NCBI GenBank assembly: GCA_902826615.1
Contig: CADEFN010000004.1
Coordinates: 62,001-126,000, forward strand
Direction: 5' to 3'
DNA length: 64,000 nucleotides
DNA from: an uncultured Gemmatimonadota bacterium
Lineage (GTDB): Bacteria; Gemmatimonadota; Gemmatimonadetes; Gemmatimonadales; Gemmatimonadaceae
Shown here piece after piece: positions 52,917 through 60,988 of the stretch; the first letter of the stretch is position 1; each line of letters starts with the position of its first letter. The position numbers were made by a program, and so were the translations under genes. The notes beneath the pieces were generated by a model, which saw only the letters and a list, made by a program, of their open reading frames with translations, searched no databases and was not told the DNA's origin.

Positions 52917-53432
52917 ATGGGCGGGGCGCCATTCTCCCCGTTTCTCCGCGACACCCTCCTCTTGAGTCTCTCCCTCCCCAAACGTCGCGTTCGAGAGCGC
53001 GCGTTCACACTCATCGAATTGCTTGCGGTCGTCGCCATCATTGGCGTCCTCGCGAGCATCATGGTTCCGAAGTACTCGGAAGTTGTGGAGCGTGCCAAGG
53101 TGGCCAAGGCCATTGGGGATCTGAAAGCGATTTCCACCGATCTGCTGTCGCTCGACTCGCTGCCGCCATCGCTCGCTGGTGTGAACCGCCACATGATGGT
53201 GGACCCCTGGGGCAATGCGTACCAATATCTGCGATTCCCCCCGTCCAAGGGCAAAGCGCCACCAGCCGGCGCGAGAAAGGACCGGTTCCTCGTGCCGATC
53301 AATTCGGCGTTCGATCTGTACTCCATGGGCAAGGATGGTGCGACCGCCCTCCCCCTGACGGCTGCGCGTTCGCGCGATGACGTCGTGGTAGCCAACGACG
53401 GCGGCTTCATCGGGCTCGCCAGGAACTTCTGA
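52917..53432 (+). CDS. Type IV pilin-like / type II secretion pseudopilin
   Basis: This prepilin of 171 residues, using ATG 52917, has a basic leader (LPKRRVRERA) before FTLIELLAVVAIIGVLASIMVPKYSE, the N-methylated hydrophobic helix with Glu at mature position 5. Cleavage would fall between Ala and Phe, while most prepilins have Gly at -1. The rest is a GspG-like globular domain: ISTDLLSLDSLP, VDPWGNAYQY and NSAFDLYSMGKDGA with the calcium-loop-like DLYSMGKDG. A TTG at 52962 would give a shorter 10-residue leader. The HD-GYP gene begins 3 bp after its stop, so the two are cotranslated. No other pilus gene is visible nearby. Confidence 0.88.
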   Translation: MGGAPFSPFLRDTLLLSLSLPKRRVRERAFTLIELLAVVAIIGVLASIMVPKYSEVVERAKVAKAIGDLKAISTDLLSLDSLPPSLAGVNRHMMVDPWGNAYQYLRFPPSKGKAPPAGARKDRFLVPINSAFDLYSMGKDGATALPLTAARSRDDVVVANDGGFIGLARNF

Positions 53433-53435
53433 CCG

Positions 53436-55571
53436 ATGGCACTCGGCTTCCTGCACACACGCGTTGGTCGCCGGTACCTGGCCGTGAACCTGCTGTCGGC
53501 CTTTGTGCCCCTGCTCGTGATTGGGGGGGTATCGTACACCCTGGTCAGTCGTGAGCTGCGATCGCAGGCCGAAGACCGGGTCACCCGGCTGAGCAAATCA
53601 CTCACGCTCACGACCCTCGCGTCCCTCGCCTCGCTCACGCAGGATGTTCGCACGCCGGCCAACGGTGCGGACGACGGACTCTTCACGCCTACCCTGGCGA
53701 CTACACGCCGTCGCGTCGTTGAGGAGGGTGTACCCCGGTCTCTCGCTGACCCGGCGCCTGCTCGCGCCCTGACCGCCGAAGAGCATGAACACCTGACGAA
53801 TGGGCGTGCCCTGCTGGTCGTTTCACCGCCCGCGACTGAACAGGGAGACGCCGAGTTGCTCATCGCACGAGCGCCTAACGCCACCGGCAGACGTGACCTG
53901 ATCCAGTGGCGCCGCGCCAACCCTGCTTTCTTGTGGGGCAGCGCGGACGAAGCCATGGCTGGCGACGATGCCGCGTTCTGCGCGTTCGAAGCACAGACCC
54001 TTGCTCGCGTTCACTGCTCAGCCGAGATGAGCAATGCCCAGGTCCTTGTCGCCCGCACGCAAGCGACCAGCGCAAGCGAAAGCCGCCGCGTTGCAGAGCT
54101 GGACGGCTTCTTTTTCGCGACCCGCGATGTGTATCTCACCCACGAGTTCGGATCGCGACCGTGGCGCGTGGTGGTACTCCAACCCACCGAAGTGTCCTTC
54201 GCCGCATTGGCGCCATTTCGGCGACTCATGATCCTCATCCTCCTGGCGGTGGCGATCCTGATGTTCGTGGTGTCACATGCGCAGATTCGGCGCACCACCG
54301 AACCACTGGCCGCCATTCAGCAAGGGACGCGACGGGTGCAGGCGGGGGACTTCTCCCGCCCGGTGCACGTCAGCAGCAACGACGAATACGCCGACGTCGC
54401 CGAGTCGTTCAATGGCATGGCACACACCCTTGGGCGGCAGCTGCAGATGTTCAGCAGCCTCGACGCCATTGACCGGTCTGCCTTGACTGCCCGCGACACC
54501 AACTCCGTCGTGCAGGAAGCGCTCGGACGCTTCACTGAGACACTCTCCAGTTCGCGCATTTCGATCGCACTGGCGGTGCCTGAGTCTCGCGGCACGTTTG
54601 AAGTCACTACCATCGACCCGCTGGCGCCCATCGCACGGACCGCCTCGGTGACCATGTCTGCGGACGACCGGATCGAACTCGAGCGGCATCCGCGACAACT
54701 CTTCGCACAGGGTCCACGCAGCTGGCTTCCACCGATGGTCACGCAGCAGGCGGAGCGCCGTGTGCTGATACTCCCCCTGGTACACGACCAGGAGCTGCTC
54801 GGCGCCATAGCGCTTGGGCGCCCCGAAGAGTGTGCCGATATCAGCAATGAAGTCGCCGAGGCGCGCCGCATTGCCGATCGCGTGGCCGTGGCGTTGAGCC
54901 ATGTGCTGCTCGTCCGTCGTCTCGACGCCTTGTCAGCCGGCACGCTGGTGGCCTTCGCGCGCGCCATCGACGCAAACTCTCCGTGGACGGCGGGCCACTC
55001 GGAACGCGTCACGGGCTTCGCGGTCGTGCTCGGTCGGCGCCTGGGGCTCTCGTCCGGTGAGCTCGAGGTGCTCCAGCGCGGTGGGCTGCTGCATGATATC
55101 GGCAAGATCGCGATTCCACCTGTTATCCTCGACAAGGCGGCGCGGCTGTCCGACGACGAGTGGAAGGTGATGCAGCGACACCCCGTGATCGGCTGCGAAA
55201 TCCTCGCCCCCATTCCCGGCTTCAGGGAGGCGCTGCCTATCGTGCGGTCACACCACGAGCGCATGGATGGCACCGGATACCCCGACCGGCTCAAGGGCGA
55301 CGAAATTCCGTATCTCGCGCGCGTGCTGGCCATTGCTGACGTGTTTGACGCCCTCGTAAGCAATCGCCCCTATCGTGCCGGGCTCACTGCCGAGCAGGCC
55401 TGCGAGATGATTCGTTCTGAATCGGGCACACACCTCGATCCGCGCATGGTAGCGGTGTTCCTCGAGGCGGTGCGCGACGGGGAGATCCGCGCCGACATCT
55501 CGGCGCTCGACTCCGCCTCGCTGGCCGAGGCCGTGGCGCGCGCACGAAGTCATCTACTGGTACCCGCATGA
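53436..55571 (+). CDS. HD-GYP phosphodiesterase with HAMP and GAF-like sensor
   Basis: This 711-residue transmembrane protein is predicted to degrade cyclic di-GMP. The N-terminal helix YLAVNLLSAFVPLLVIGGVSY is followed by a periplasmic sensor (40-255), a second helix (MILILLAVAILMFVVS), a HAMP module (RRTTEPLAAIQQGTRRVQAGDFSRPV), and a GAF-like domain (about 340-500). The HD-GYP domain comes last: HSERVTGFA, H553-D554-I-G-K and HHERMDGTGYPDRLKG with H606/H607 and the GYP residues. All metal-binding motifs are present, so it looks active. It is 3 bp behind the pilin gene and overlaps the next gene by ATGA. The diguanylate cyclase at 30393 is the only other cyclic-di-GMP enzyme here. Confidence 0.96.
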   Translation: MALGFLHTRVGRRYLAVNLLSAFVPLLVIGGVSYTLVSRELRSQAEDRVTRLSKSLTLTTLASLASLTQDVRTPANGADDGLFTPTLATTRRRVVEEGVPRSLADPAPARALTAEEHEHLTNGRALLVVSPPATEQGDAELLIARAPNATGRRDLIQWRRANPAFLWGSADEAMAGDDAAFCAFEAQTLARVHCSAEMSNAQVLVARTQATSASESRRVAELDGFFFATRDVYLTHEFGSRPWRVVVLQPTEVSFAALAPFRRLMILILLAVAILMFVVSHAQIRRTTEPLAAIQQGTRRVQAGDFSRPVHVSSNDEYADVAESFNGMAHTLGRQLQMFSSLDAIDRSALTARDTNSVVQEALGRFTETLSSSRISIALAVPESRGTFEVTTIDPLAPIARTASVTMSADDRIELERHPRQLFAQGPRSWLPPMVTQQAERRVLILPLVHDQELLGAIALGRPEECADISNEVAEARRIADRVAVALSHVLLVRRLDALSAGTLVAFARAIDANSPWTAGHSERVTGFAVVLGRRLGLSSGELEVLQRGGLLHDIGKIAIPPVILDKAARLSDDEWKVMQRHPVIGCEILAPIPGFREALPIVRSHHERMDGTGYPDRLKGDEIPYLARVLAIADVFDALVSNRPYRAGLTAEQACEMIRSESGTHLDPRMVAVFLEAVRDGEIRADISALDSASLAEAVARARSHLLVPA

Positions 55572-56176
55572 ACAGACCCACACCGACCCCGGTTCACTCG
55601 TTTGAGCAGCCCACACCGTCGCGGGGGCTGAGTCTCAACGACGGTGACCTGCAGACGCCTGTTGAGCTGCGCGAGTTCATGAGCGAGCTCGGCGTGATCA
55701 TGCAACTGCCAAAGAAGACCACGGTCGCCATGCGGGCGGTGCCGGAGCCTGCAACCCTGCGCGCGGCCCGAAAAGGCGTAGTACTGCCAGCCATCGCGGT
55801 GGCGCTGATGGCGGTTGTGGGTGCCACGAAAGTGTTGACCCCGCCTCTGCCCTCGGACACGCCGCCAGCGCTCATCGGCGAGTGGCGCACCACCAGCCCG
55901 GAATACGCCGAGCGGCGCCTCGCCTTTGCCGCGACGGGGGTCGGGATCGCGCTCGACTCGGTGAAGCCGGCGACCTGGTACCCGATCGAGTCGGTCGTGA
56001 TGCGAGCGACGGGTGATACGACGTCGTACGAGCTCACCTACACCGAGTTTGGCGAACCGGTGAAGTTCCTCGTCCACCACGTGCCAAGCCCAAAACGGCA
56101 CCTGCTCTTGAGCAATCCGCCGGGAGTGGTGTGGGAGCCCTCCGCAGCCCCAGCTCCCCCGATACCGGCCCGGTGA
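55568..56176 (+). CDS. Single-pass membrane protein of unknown function
   Basis: This 202-residue protein has a cytoplasmic segment (1-70), one membrane helix (VVLPAIAVALMAVVGATKVL, residues 72-91) and an external beta-rich domain (SDTPPALIGEWRTTSPEYAERRLAFAATGVGIALDSVKPATWYPI, then LTYTEFGEPVKFLVHHV). The external part resembles a small transport-associated or lipocalin-like module; I do not recognise the family. Start ATG overlaps the HD-GYP stop by four bases (55568-55571), so it is probably a partner of that enzyme or of the pilin. Confidence 0.75.
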   Translation: MNRPTPTPVHSFEQPTPSRGLSLNDGDLQTPVELREFMSELGVIMQLPKKTTVAMRAVPEPATLRAARKGVVLPAIAVALMAVVGATKVLTPPLPSDTPPALIGEWRTTSPEYAERRLAFAATGVGIALDSVKPATWYPIESVVMRATGDTTSYELTYTEFGEPVKFLVHHVPSPKRHLLLSNPPGVVWEPSAAPAPPIPAR

Positions 56177-56269
56177 GCGGACGTCCCAGCTATTGCGCTT
56201 TTGACCACTCTCGCTCAGGATGAAGGACCCGGCCGTGGAGCCGGGCCACACCGGGAGAGGGAGGCGACA

Positions 56270-58048
56270 ATGGGAGCTCGCAAGAAAGGGAAAGCGGCGA
56301 ATCAGTCATCCGTGCGGAAGGCGCCAAAGCGAAAACGGGTGCCGCAGCGCAAGCCGGCGAAGGTAGACCTTCCTTCGTTTGTGCGTGATCAGCTCTTTGG
56401 CGCGAGGTCAGGCGCCAGAGACGCGCAAGGGGCGAAACGCACACGAATACGCGCGTCAGGGTCCGGCGACCCGGTGAAGGAGGCGGCCCGGCGTATCAAT
56501 TCGGCCAGTGCCGCGCCCATGAGCAGAGCGCCGGGCGAGATGCGCGAATCTGTTGGAGCGCTCAAGTCCGAAGAGAAGCGATTCCATGGCGCACGTATCT
56601 CTCTGGCGTGGTTTCCCTGGTCGCGCCTGAGCACACCCTGTGGTGATCGCTTCGGCTACATGACGCCGGACGCGGTGCGGGCGGCGTTCAAGATTCCGGT
56701 CACCAGCGAGAATCTCATTCTGATGGACAAACTGGGTGAGCTGATGGGCAACAGCGGCCGCGAGACAATGGCGGACTCGCCCATTCCCGCCGGCTTTACC
56801 TACGTTGGCCAGTTTGTCGATCATGATATCACGCTTGATGTGTCGTCCACCCTCGATACGGCAACGAGCGCCACGACGGTGCGCAACATGCGGAGCCCTG
56901 CCCTCGACCTCGACTCCGTGTACGGGGATGGGCCCGCGCTCAATCCCTTCCTCTATGTCTTCCCCTCGTCTGGTCCGCCGACGGCGATCAAGCTGCTCCT
57001 GGGGAGCAACCGCAATGTAGGTACCGGTGGTCCCGCGGGACCTGCCGCCAGTCCAGGCGCGATGGTGACCAAGACCGACTTCGACGTCCCGCGGGCCTCA
57101 ACGCAAACCGCCATCATTGGCGATCCCCGCAACGACGAGAACCTCATCGTCTCGCAGTTCCACCACACGATGCTCCGCTTTCACAACCGTGTTGTGGATT
57201 CGCTCGTCGCCGCCGGCTTCACCGGAGACATCTTTGTCGAAGCGCGCCGCATTGTGACCCACCATTATCAGTGGGCGGTGGTGAACGACTTTCTCAAACG
57301 GGTTTGTGGCCAGGCTGCAGTGACGAACGCACTCGCCAGCGTGAACGCACCCGTTGGCAGCGAGTTCCGGATGCCCGTGGAGTTTTCGGTCGCGGCCTAC
57401 CGCTTCGGTCACAGCATGATCCGTGACGTGTACTGGGTGAACTTCAACTTCCCCTTCGCCACACTCGGGCAGGTGTTTGCCTTTGCGCGCGTCCCCAACC
57501 TTCCCGTGTTGTCCAACTGGGTGGTTGATTTCAACGCGTTGTTCCAGACCGGAATTCCGGTTCCGATTTTCAACAATGCGCGCAAGATCGATAGCGTGCT
57601 GGCCAGCGGGCTCGAGTCACTGCCAGGCTTCTCGGGCATGATGGCGGTGCTCGCGCAGCGCAACCTGCGTCGTGGCGTAGCGCTGGGGTTACCCACAGGT
57701 CAGGGTATAGCGAGCTTTTTTGGTGTCGCCGCGCTCACTGCCGCCGAGCTACAACAGGGATTGCCGCCGGATGAAGTGGCGGTGCTCGGCCTGCGAAACG
57801 GTTTCCTCCTCAGGAAGACCCCACTCTGGTACTACGTGCTGCGCGAAGCGGCCGTGCGCAACAACGGCGACCAGCTCGGTCCGGTGGGCGCCCGTATCGT
57901 GGCCGATACGTTCGTCAGAATACTCAAACGCGACGCCACGTCGTTCCTCCGTCAAGCAGGGGGATTTGTGCCATCGCTCCCATCAGCAGCCCCCGGCGAC
58001 TTCACCTTCGCCGACCTGGTGACCTTCGCGGGCGTGACGACGCCCTGA
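56270..58048 (+). CDS. Animal-type haem peroxidase (peroxicin-like)
   Basis: This 592-residue protein belongs to the peroxidase-cyclooxygenase superfamily. Distal haem motif Q181-F-V-D184-H185-D186 contains the glutamine, the aspartate expected to bond haem and the distal His; GDPR287NDEN gives the catalytic Arg; Y-R-F-G-H381 the proximal His. These match the myeloperoxidase layout. The first 50 residues are strongly basic and disordered (Lys/Arg clusters) with no signal peptide, so if exported the route must be non-classical. The ATG 56270 is preceded by GAGAGGGAGG. Flanks are the HD-GYP operon and a 13-bp stem terminator. Function could be oxidative defence or halide chemistry; not resolvable. 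Confidence 0.93.
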   Translation: MGARKKGKAANQSSVRKAPKRKRVPQRKPAKVDLPSFVRDQLFGARSGARDAQGAKRTRIRASGSGDPVKEAARRINSASAAPMSRAPGEMRESVGALKSEEKRFHGARISLAWFPWSRLSTPCGDRFGYMTPDAVRAAFKIPVTSENLILMDKLGELMGNSGRETMADSPIPAGFTYVGQFVDHDITLDVSSTLDTATSATTVRNMRSPALDLDSVYGDGPALNPFLYVFPSSGPPTAIKLLLGSNRNVGTGGPAGPAASPGAMVTKTDFDVPRASTQTAIIGDPRNDENLIVSQFHHTMLRFHNRVVDSLVAAGFTGDIFVEARRIVTHHYQWAVVNDFLKRVCGQAAVTNALASVNAPVGSEFRMPVEFSVAAYRFGHSMIRDVYWVNFNFPFATLGQVFAFARVPNLPVLSNWVVDFNALFQTGIPVPIFNNARKIDSVLASGLESLPGFSGMMAVLAQRNLRRGVALGLPTGQGIASFFGVAALTAAELQQGLPPDEVAVLGLRNGFLLRKTPLWYYVLREAAVRNNGDQLGPVGARIVADTFVRILKRDATSFLRQAGGFVPSLPSAAPGDFTFADLVTFAGVTTP

Positions 58049-58060
58049 CCGTCCGGAATA

Positions 58061-58091
58061 CGAAGCGGGCGACATCGCGTCGCCCGCTTCG
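58061..58091. terminator. Bidirectional hairpin terminator
   Basis: CGAAGCGGGCGAC and its exact complement GTCGCCCGCTTCG form a perfect 13-bp stem with loop ATCGC between the stops of the haem peroxidase (58048) and the kinase (58145). No long T-run, but the stem strength and convergent position argue for termination in both directions. Confidence 0.7.
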
Positions 58092-58144
58092 TTGCACCGG
58101 GAGGCGCCGAGCCTAACGGCGCGTGGTTCCACGGACACCGCGGG

Positions 58145-59158
58145 CTATAACGAGGCGACGGCGGCGTTTGCGGTGCGGCGCGACAAGGTCGCGGAGCGCA
58201 GCTCCGTTGGAGTGGCAGGATTGGCGCCCAGGTACCCGAGCAGGGCGTCCGCCAGCGCGAAGCCGGTCTGGTACCGTTCGTCCGCCTGCTTGGCCAGGCA
58301 CTTCATGATGATCGCCGACAGGTCTTTCGAGATGCGTGAGTCAACCTGGTCAGGCGGCACGGCTTGCTCGTGCACCTGCTTGTACCCCACCGAGTACGAG
58401 TCGGCGCCGTCAAACGGCGGGAAGCCGAGGAGCATTTCGTAGAGCATCACACCGACGGCATACAGGTCACTGCGGCCGTCGACCATTTTGCCCATCGCCT
58501 GCTCTGGCGACATGTAGTGCGGCGTCCCCATGGCGCGCCCTGTCCTCGTCAGGCGCCCATGAAAGCGGGCGGTGGCGATGCCAAAGTCGGTAAGCTGCGC
58601 ATGCCCGTCTTCGTCGAACAACACGTTGTCGGGTTTCACATCACGGTGGACAATGCCGCGGCGGTGCGCGTAGTCGAGTGCAACCGCCACCTGCGCGCAG
58701 ATACTCGCCGAGAGCGTGGGGTTGACCGTCTTTTCCTTGACCAGCACATCGGCCAGCGATCCACCGGCCATGTACGGCATCACCAGGTAGACCAGCTCGC
58801 CCAGCTCGGCAAAATCGATGATGGGGCAGATGTTGGGATGATAGAGCTGTGCCGAGGCCTCCGCCTCACGACGGAAGCGCTCACGCATTTCGGCGTCACG
58901 GGCGAGGTGCTGATGCAGCACCTTGACCACGAGCGGGCGATCGAGCTGCGCGTGCAGCGCATAATAGACATGCGCCATGCCGCCGCTGCCCATACGCCGC
59001 ATGACCTGATAGCGGCCGCCAGATGCTTTCCGAAGGTTGGACAGCTCGGCGTCCGGCTGCTCGATGGGGGCACTCGACACTTCGGGGAGACTGCCCGAGC
59101 ATCGCGTGCACTGTACCGCGCGCGCCCTGTTCCACGTGCCACAATCAGGACAGAACAT
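58145..59158 (-). CDS. Ser/Thr protein kinase with N-terminal zinc ribbon
   Basis: This 337-residue Hanks-type kinase has an N-terminal zinc ribbon CPDC...CTRC within residues 3-20. The catalytic domain is complete: GSGGMAHVY glycine loop, VVKVLH Lys, REAEASAQL Glu helix, HRDVKPDN catalytic loop, DFGIA, GTPHYMSPEQ and RSDLYAVG. There is no membrane helix or sensor domain, so it is a cytoplasmic kinase controlled through its N-terminal zinc module or partners. The gene starts by TGATG overlap with the GvpL/F gene, so the two proteins are made together. Natural partners elsewhere in the window are the FHA protein (15985) and PP2C (17029); that they interact is inference. Confidence 0.95.
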   Translation of the reverse strand: MFCPDCGTWNRARAVQCTRCSGSLPEVSSAPIEQPDAELSNLRKASGGRYQVMRRMGSGGMAHVYYALHAQLDRPLVVKVLHQHLARDAEMRERFRREAEASAQLYHPNICPIIDFAELGELVYLVMPYMAGGSLADVLVKEKTVNPTLSASICAQVAVALDYAHRRGIVHRDVKPDNVLFDEDGHAQLTDFGIATARFHGRLTRTGRAMGTPHYMSPEQAMGKMVDGRSDLYAVGVMLYEMLLGFPPFDGADSYSVGYKQVHEQAVPPDQVDSRISKDLSAIIMKCLAKQADERYQTGFALADALLGYLGANPATPTELRSATLSRRTANAAVASL

Positions 59159-59796
59159 CAGCCTCCGAACTGCAAGCGCACGAAGTCGTACGCAGGCCAG
59201 GGTCCCGACTGTTCAATGTGCACGGCGGGTGTTCGTTCCTGCTCATCGCGCACGGCATCCGAAAAGGCACTCCAGCGCTCACGCTCAACCAGAAACGAGG
59301 CGTCCGCCGCACGAGGGCCACGATCGACGTCTTCGGGAAGGGTCACACACGCCACCGCGTGGCGTTTGAGGATCTTGAGTGAATCAAAGACCGCGGCCTC
59401 GAACTCCGGCGTGGCCGCATCGGCGGCCGCGACAAGACGCACGCGAGCACTCGCCCGGTTCTGCACAAACTCGAGACCATCGGCGAGCGCGACATAGTGC
59501 AGCTCCATCCACCGCACGAGTGCGTCGCGGGAGCGAAACACGGTGCCAAATGGCGCGGGCACAATGGGACGGTCGCTGAAGACGGCCTCGATCCGGGCGC
59601 GATAGTCGAGGATGGCGGCGCTGGTTGCATCCACACGCTGGTATGGCACGCGCGAGACCAGGGCCGCGAGATCACGCAGAGACACCACGTCGACGCCCTG
59701 ACTCCTGGGAAGACCGGCGGCATCGCCATGCACGATTCCGTAGAGCAGCACACCCTCGCTGCCTACCGCGTTTTGCCGCCCGCTAAACGATCGCAT
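59158..59796 (-). CDS. GvpL/GvpF-family protein, orphan
   Basis: This 212-residue member of the gas-vesicle accessory family GvpL/GvpF has LLYGIVHGD at the N-terminus, VSLRDLAALVSRVP, the APFGTVF and FRSRDAL region in the middle, and SGPWPAYDFV near the end, which is the most family-specific signature. No gvpA, gvpN or other gas-vesicle gene lies in the window, so it is an orphan. ATG 59796 starts within the stop of a small upstream frame (TGATG), while its own stop overlaps the kinase ATG (TGATG). The coupling to a protein kinase suggests a regulatory or scaffolding use rather than buoyancy; this is inference. Confidence 0.82.
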   Translation of the reverse strand: MRSFSGRQNAVGSEGVLLYGIVHGDAAGLPRSQGVDVVSLRDLAALVSRVPYQRVDATSAAILDYRARIEAVFSDRPIVPAPFGTVFRSRDALVRWMELHYVALADGLEFVQNRASARVRLVAAADAATPEFEAAVFDSLKILKRHAVACVTLPEDVDRGPRAADASFLVERERWSAFSDAVRDEQERTPAVHIEQSGPWPAYDFVRLQFGG

Positions 59797-59960
59797 CAGG
59801 GTTTGACTCCGGGTACATGCTGAAACAGGCAACTAACTGCATAGTGCATTTCCCCGCGACGCCCCCCGCATGAGTATCGGTTGGCCGGTGCGCCCGCTGG
59901 AACAGTGACACCGCTTCGCGTGTGATGACGAGCAACCGGGTGCTCTGCGTCACACGGCAT
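59796..59960 (-). CDS. Possible small ORF coupled to GvpL/F gene
   Basis: This is a 54-residue open frame with ATG 59960 preceded by an AAGGGAAG run. It terminates in TGATG overlapping the GvpL/F start. Four Cys are scattered along it, one of them in RYSCGG. Third-position GC is only about half, unlike the neighbours (mostly much higher), so it may be non-coding leader sequence that happens to be open. Confidence 0.3.
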   Translation of the reverse strand: MPCDAEHPVARHHTRSGVTVPAGAPANRYSCGGRRGEMHYAVSCLFQHVPGVKP

Positions 59961-60061
59961 TTTCTTCCCTTTCCCCTTGATTGACAAGGACTTACAGGTT
60001 CGCGGGCAACACAGTGACGGTTCGGTTTCCCCACGTGACCCCGATGCGTTGATCGCCGCGC

Positions 60062-60988
60062 TCAGAGCAGGGCTTTGAGGTGGGTGACCGAGGCTTCCCC
60101 AAGCCGTGCCGGGTCATACCCCCCTTCGAGTGAGCTCACCAGCCGGCCGCCGCACCACCCCTCTGCACGGCTCACCAACTGCCTGGTAAGCGCCTCCACC
60201 TCCCGCATGTCGAGGGTAAAGCCGCCCAAGGGGTCGCCACGCAGGGAGTCGAAGCCCGCCGAGATGATCACCAGCTCGGGCTCCCAGCCCAGGGTGGCCC
60301 GGTCGATCGCCCCCGTGAGGGCATCGACGTAGGTCTGGGCGGGGAGCCCGGCAGCAAGGGGCACATTGAAGACCGACCCATGCGGCCCTCGGTCGTCAGC
60401 GGGGCCCGTCCCGGGATACCAGGGCCATTGGTGCATCGAGACGAAGCGGATCTCAGGGGTGTCCTGGACCAGGGCCTGAGTCCCGTTGCCGTGGTGCACG
60501 TCCCAGTCGACCACCAGGACTCGCTCCACCCCGTGAAGAGCCCGGGCATAGTGCGCCCCGATGGCCACGTTGCCGAAGAGGCAAAAGCCCATGGAGTGAG
60601 CCCTGAGTGCGTGGTGCCCCGGTGGACGGACGGCGCAGAACGAGCGCGGGGCTCGCCCATCGAACGCCATGTCGATAGCGTCGAGGACCGCGCCAACACT
60701 CGCGGTAGCCGCGTCAAAGGAGCCCTCACTCATCACCGTGTCATTGTCGGGGCGTCCGCCGCCGGCAAGGGCAAGGTCGCGCATGGCGTCGATGTAGCGG
60801 CGATCATGTGCGAGCGCGATCTCGTCGGCGGAAGCATGACGCGCCTCATGATGCAGCAGGGCCTGATAGAGGTCGTACTCGTGGCGAAGTGCGCGAGGAA
60901 TGGCGCGCAACCGACCCACATGCTCGGGATGACTCCACCCCGTATCGTGCCGACCGCAATCGGGATGTGAGATGAAACCGATACTCAT
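60062..60988 (-). CDS. Class II histone deacetylase-fold amidohydrolase (AcuC/acetylpolyamine type)
   Basis: This 308-residue zinc amidohydrolase has diagnostic motifs HPEHVGR, VRPPGHHA (the two catalytic His), VVDWDVHHGNGTQ (Asp and His zinc ligands) and SAGFDSLRGDPLG (third ligand Asp). Bacterial members deacetylate acetyl-CoA synthetase, acetylated polyamines or other acetyl-lysine proteins. ATG 60988 follows GAGGTG at the normal spacing and overlaps the stop of the upstream membrane protein by ATGA. It ends the DUF4175/DUF4159 operon, an unexpected location for a deacetylase. Substrate unknown. Confidence 0.94.
   Translation of the reverse strand: MSIGFISHPDCGRHDTGWSHPEHVGRLRAIPRALRHEYDLYQALLHHEARHASADEIALAHDRRYIDAMRDLALAGGGRPDNDTVMSEGSFDAATASVGAVLDAIDMAFDGRAPRSFCAVRPPGHHALRAHSMGFCLFGNVAIGAHYARALHGVERVLVVDWDVHHGNGTQALVQDTPEIRFVSMHQWPWYPGTGPADDRGPHGSVFNVPLAAGLPAQTYVDALTGAIDRATLGWEPELVIISAGFDSLRGDPLGGFTLDMREVEALTRQLVSRAEGWCGGRLVSSLEGGYDPARLGEASVTHLKALL

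Noticed and set aside
59783-60034. An 83-codon minus-strand ORF upstream of GvpL/F
   Set aside because: No ribosome site, no coding bias, and it conflicts with the better placed 54-codon frame.
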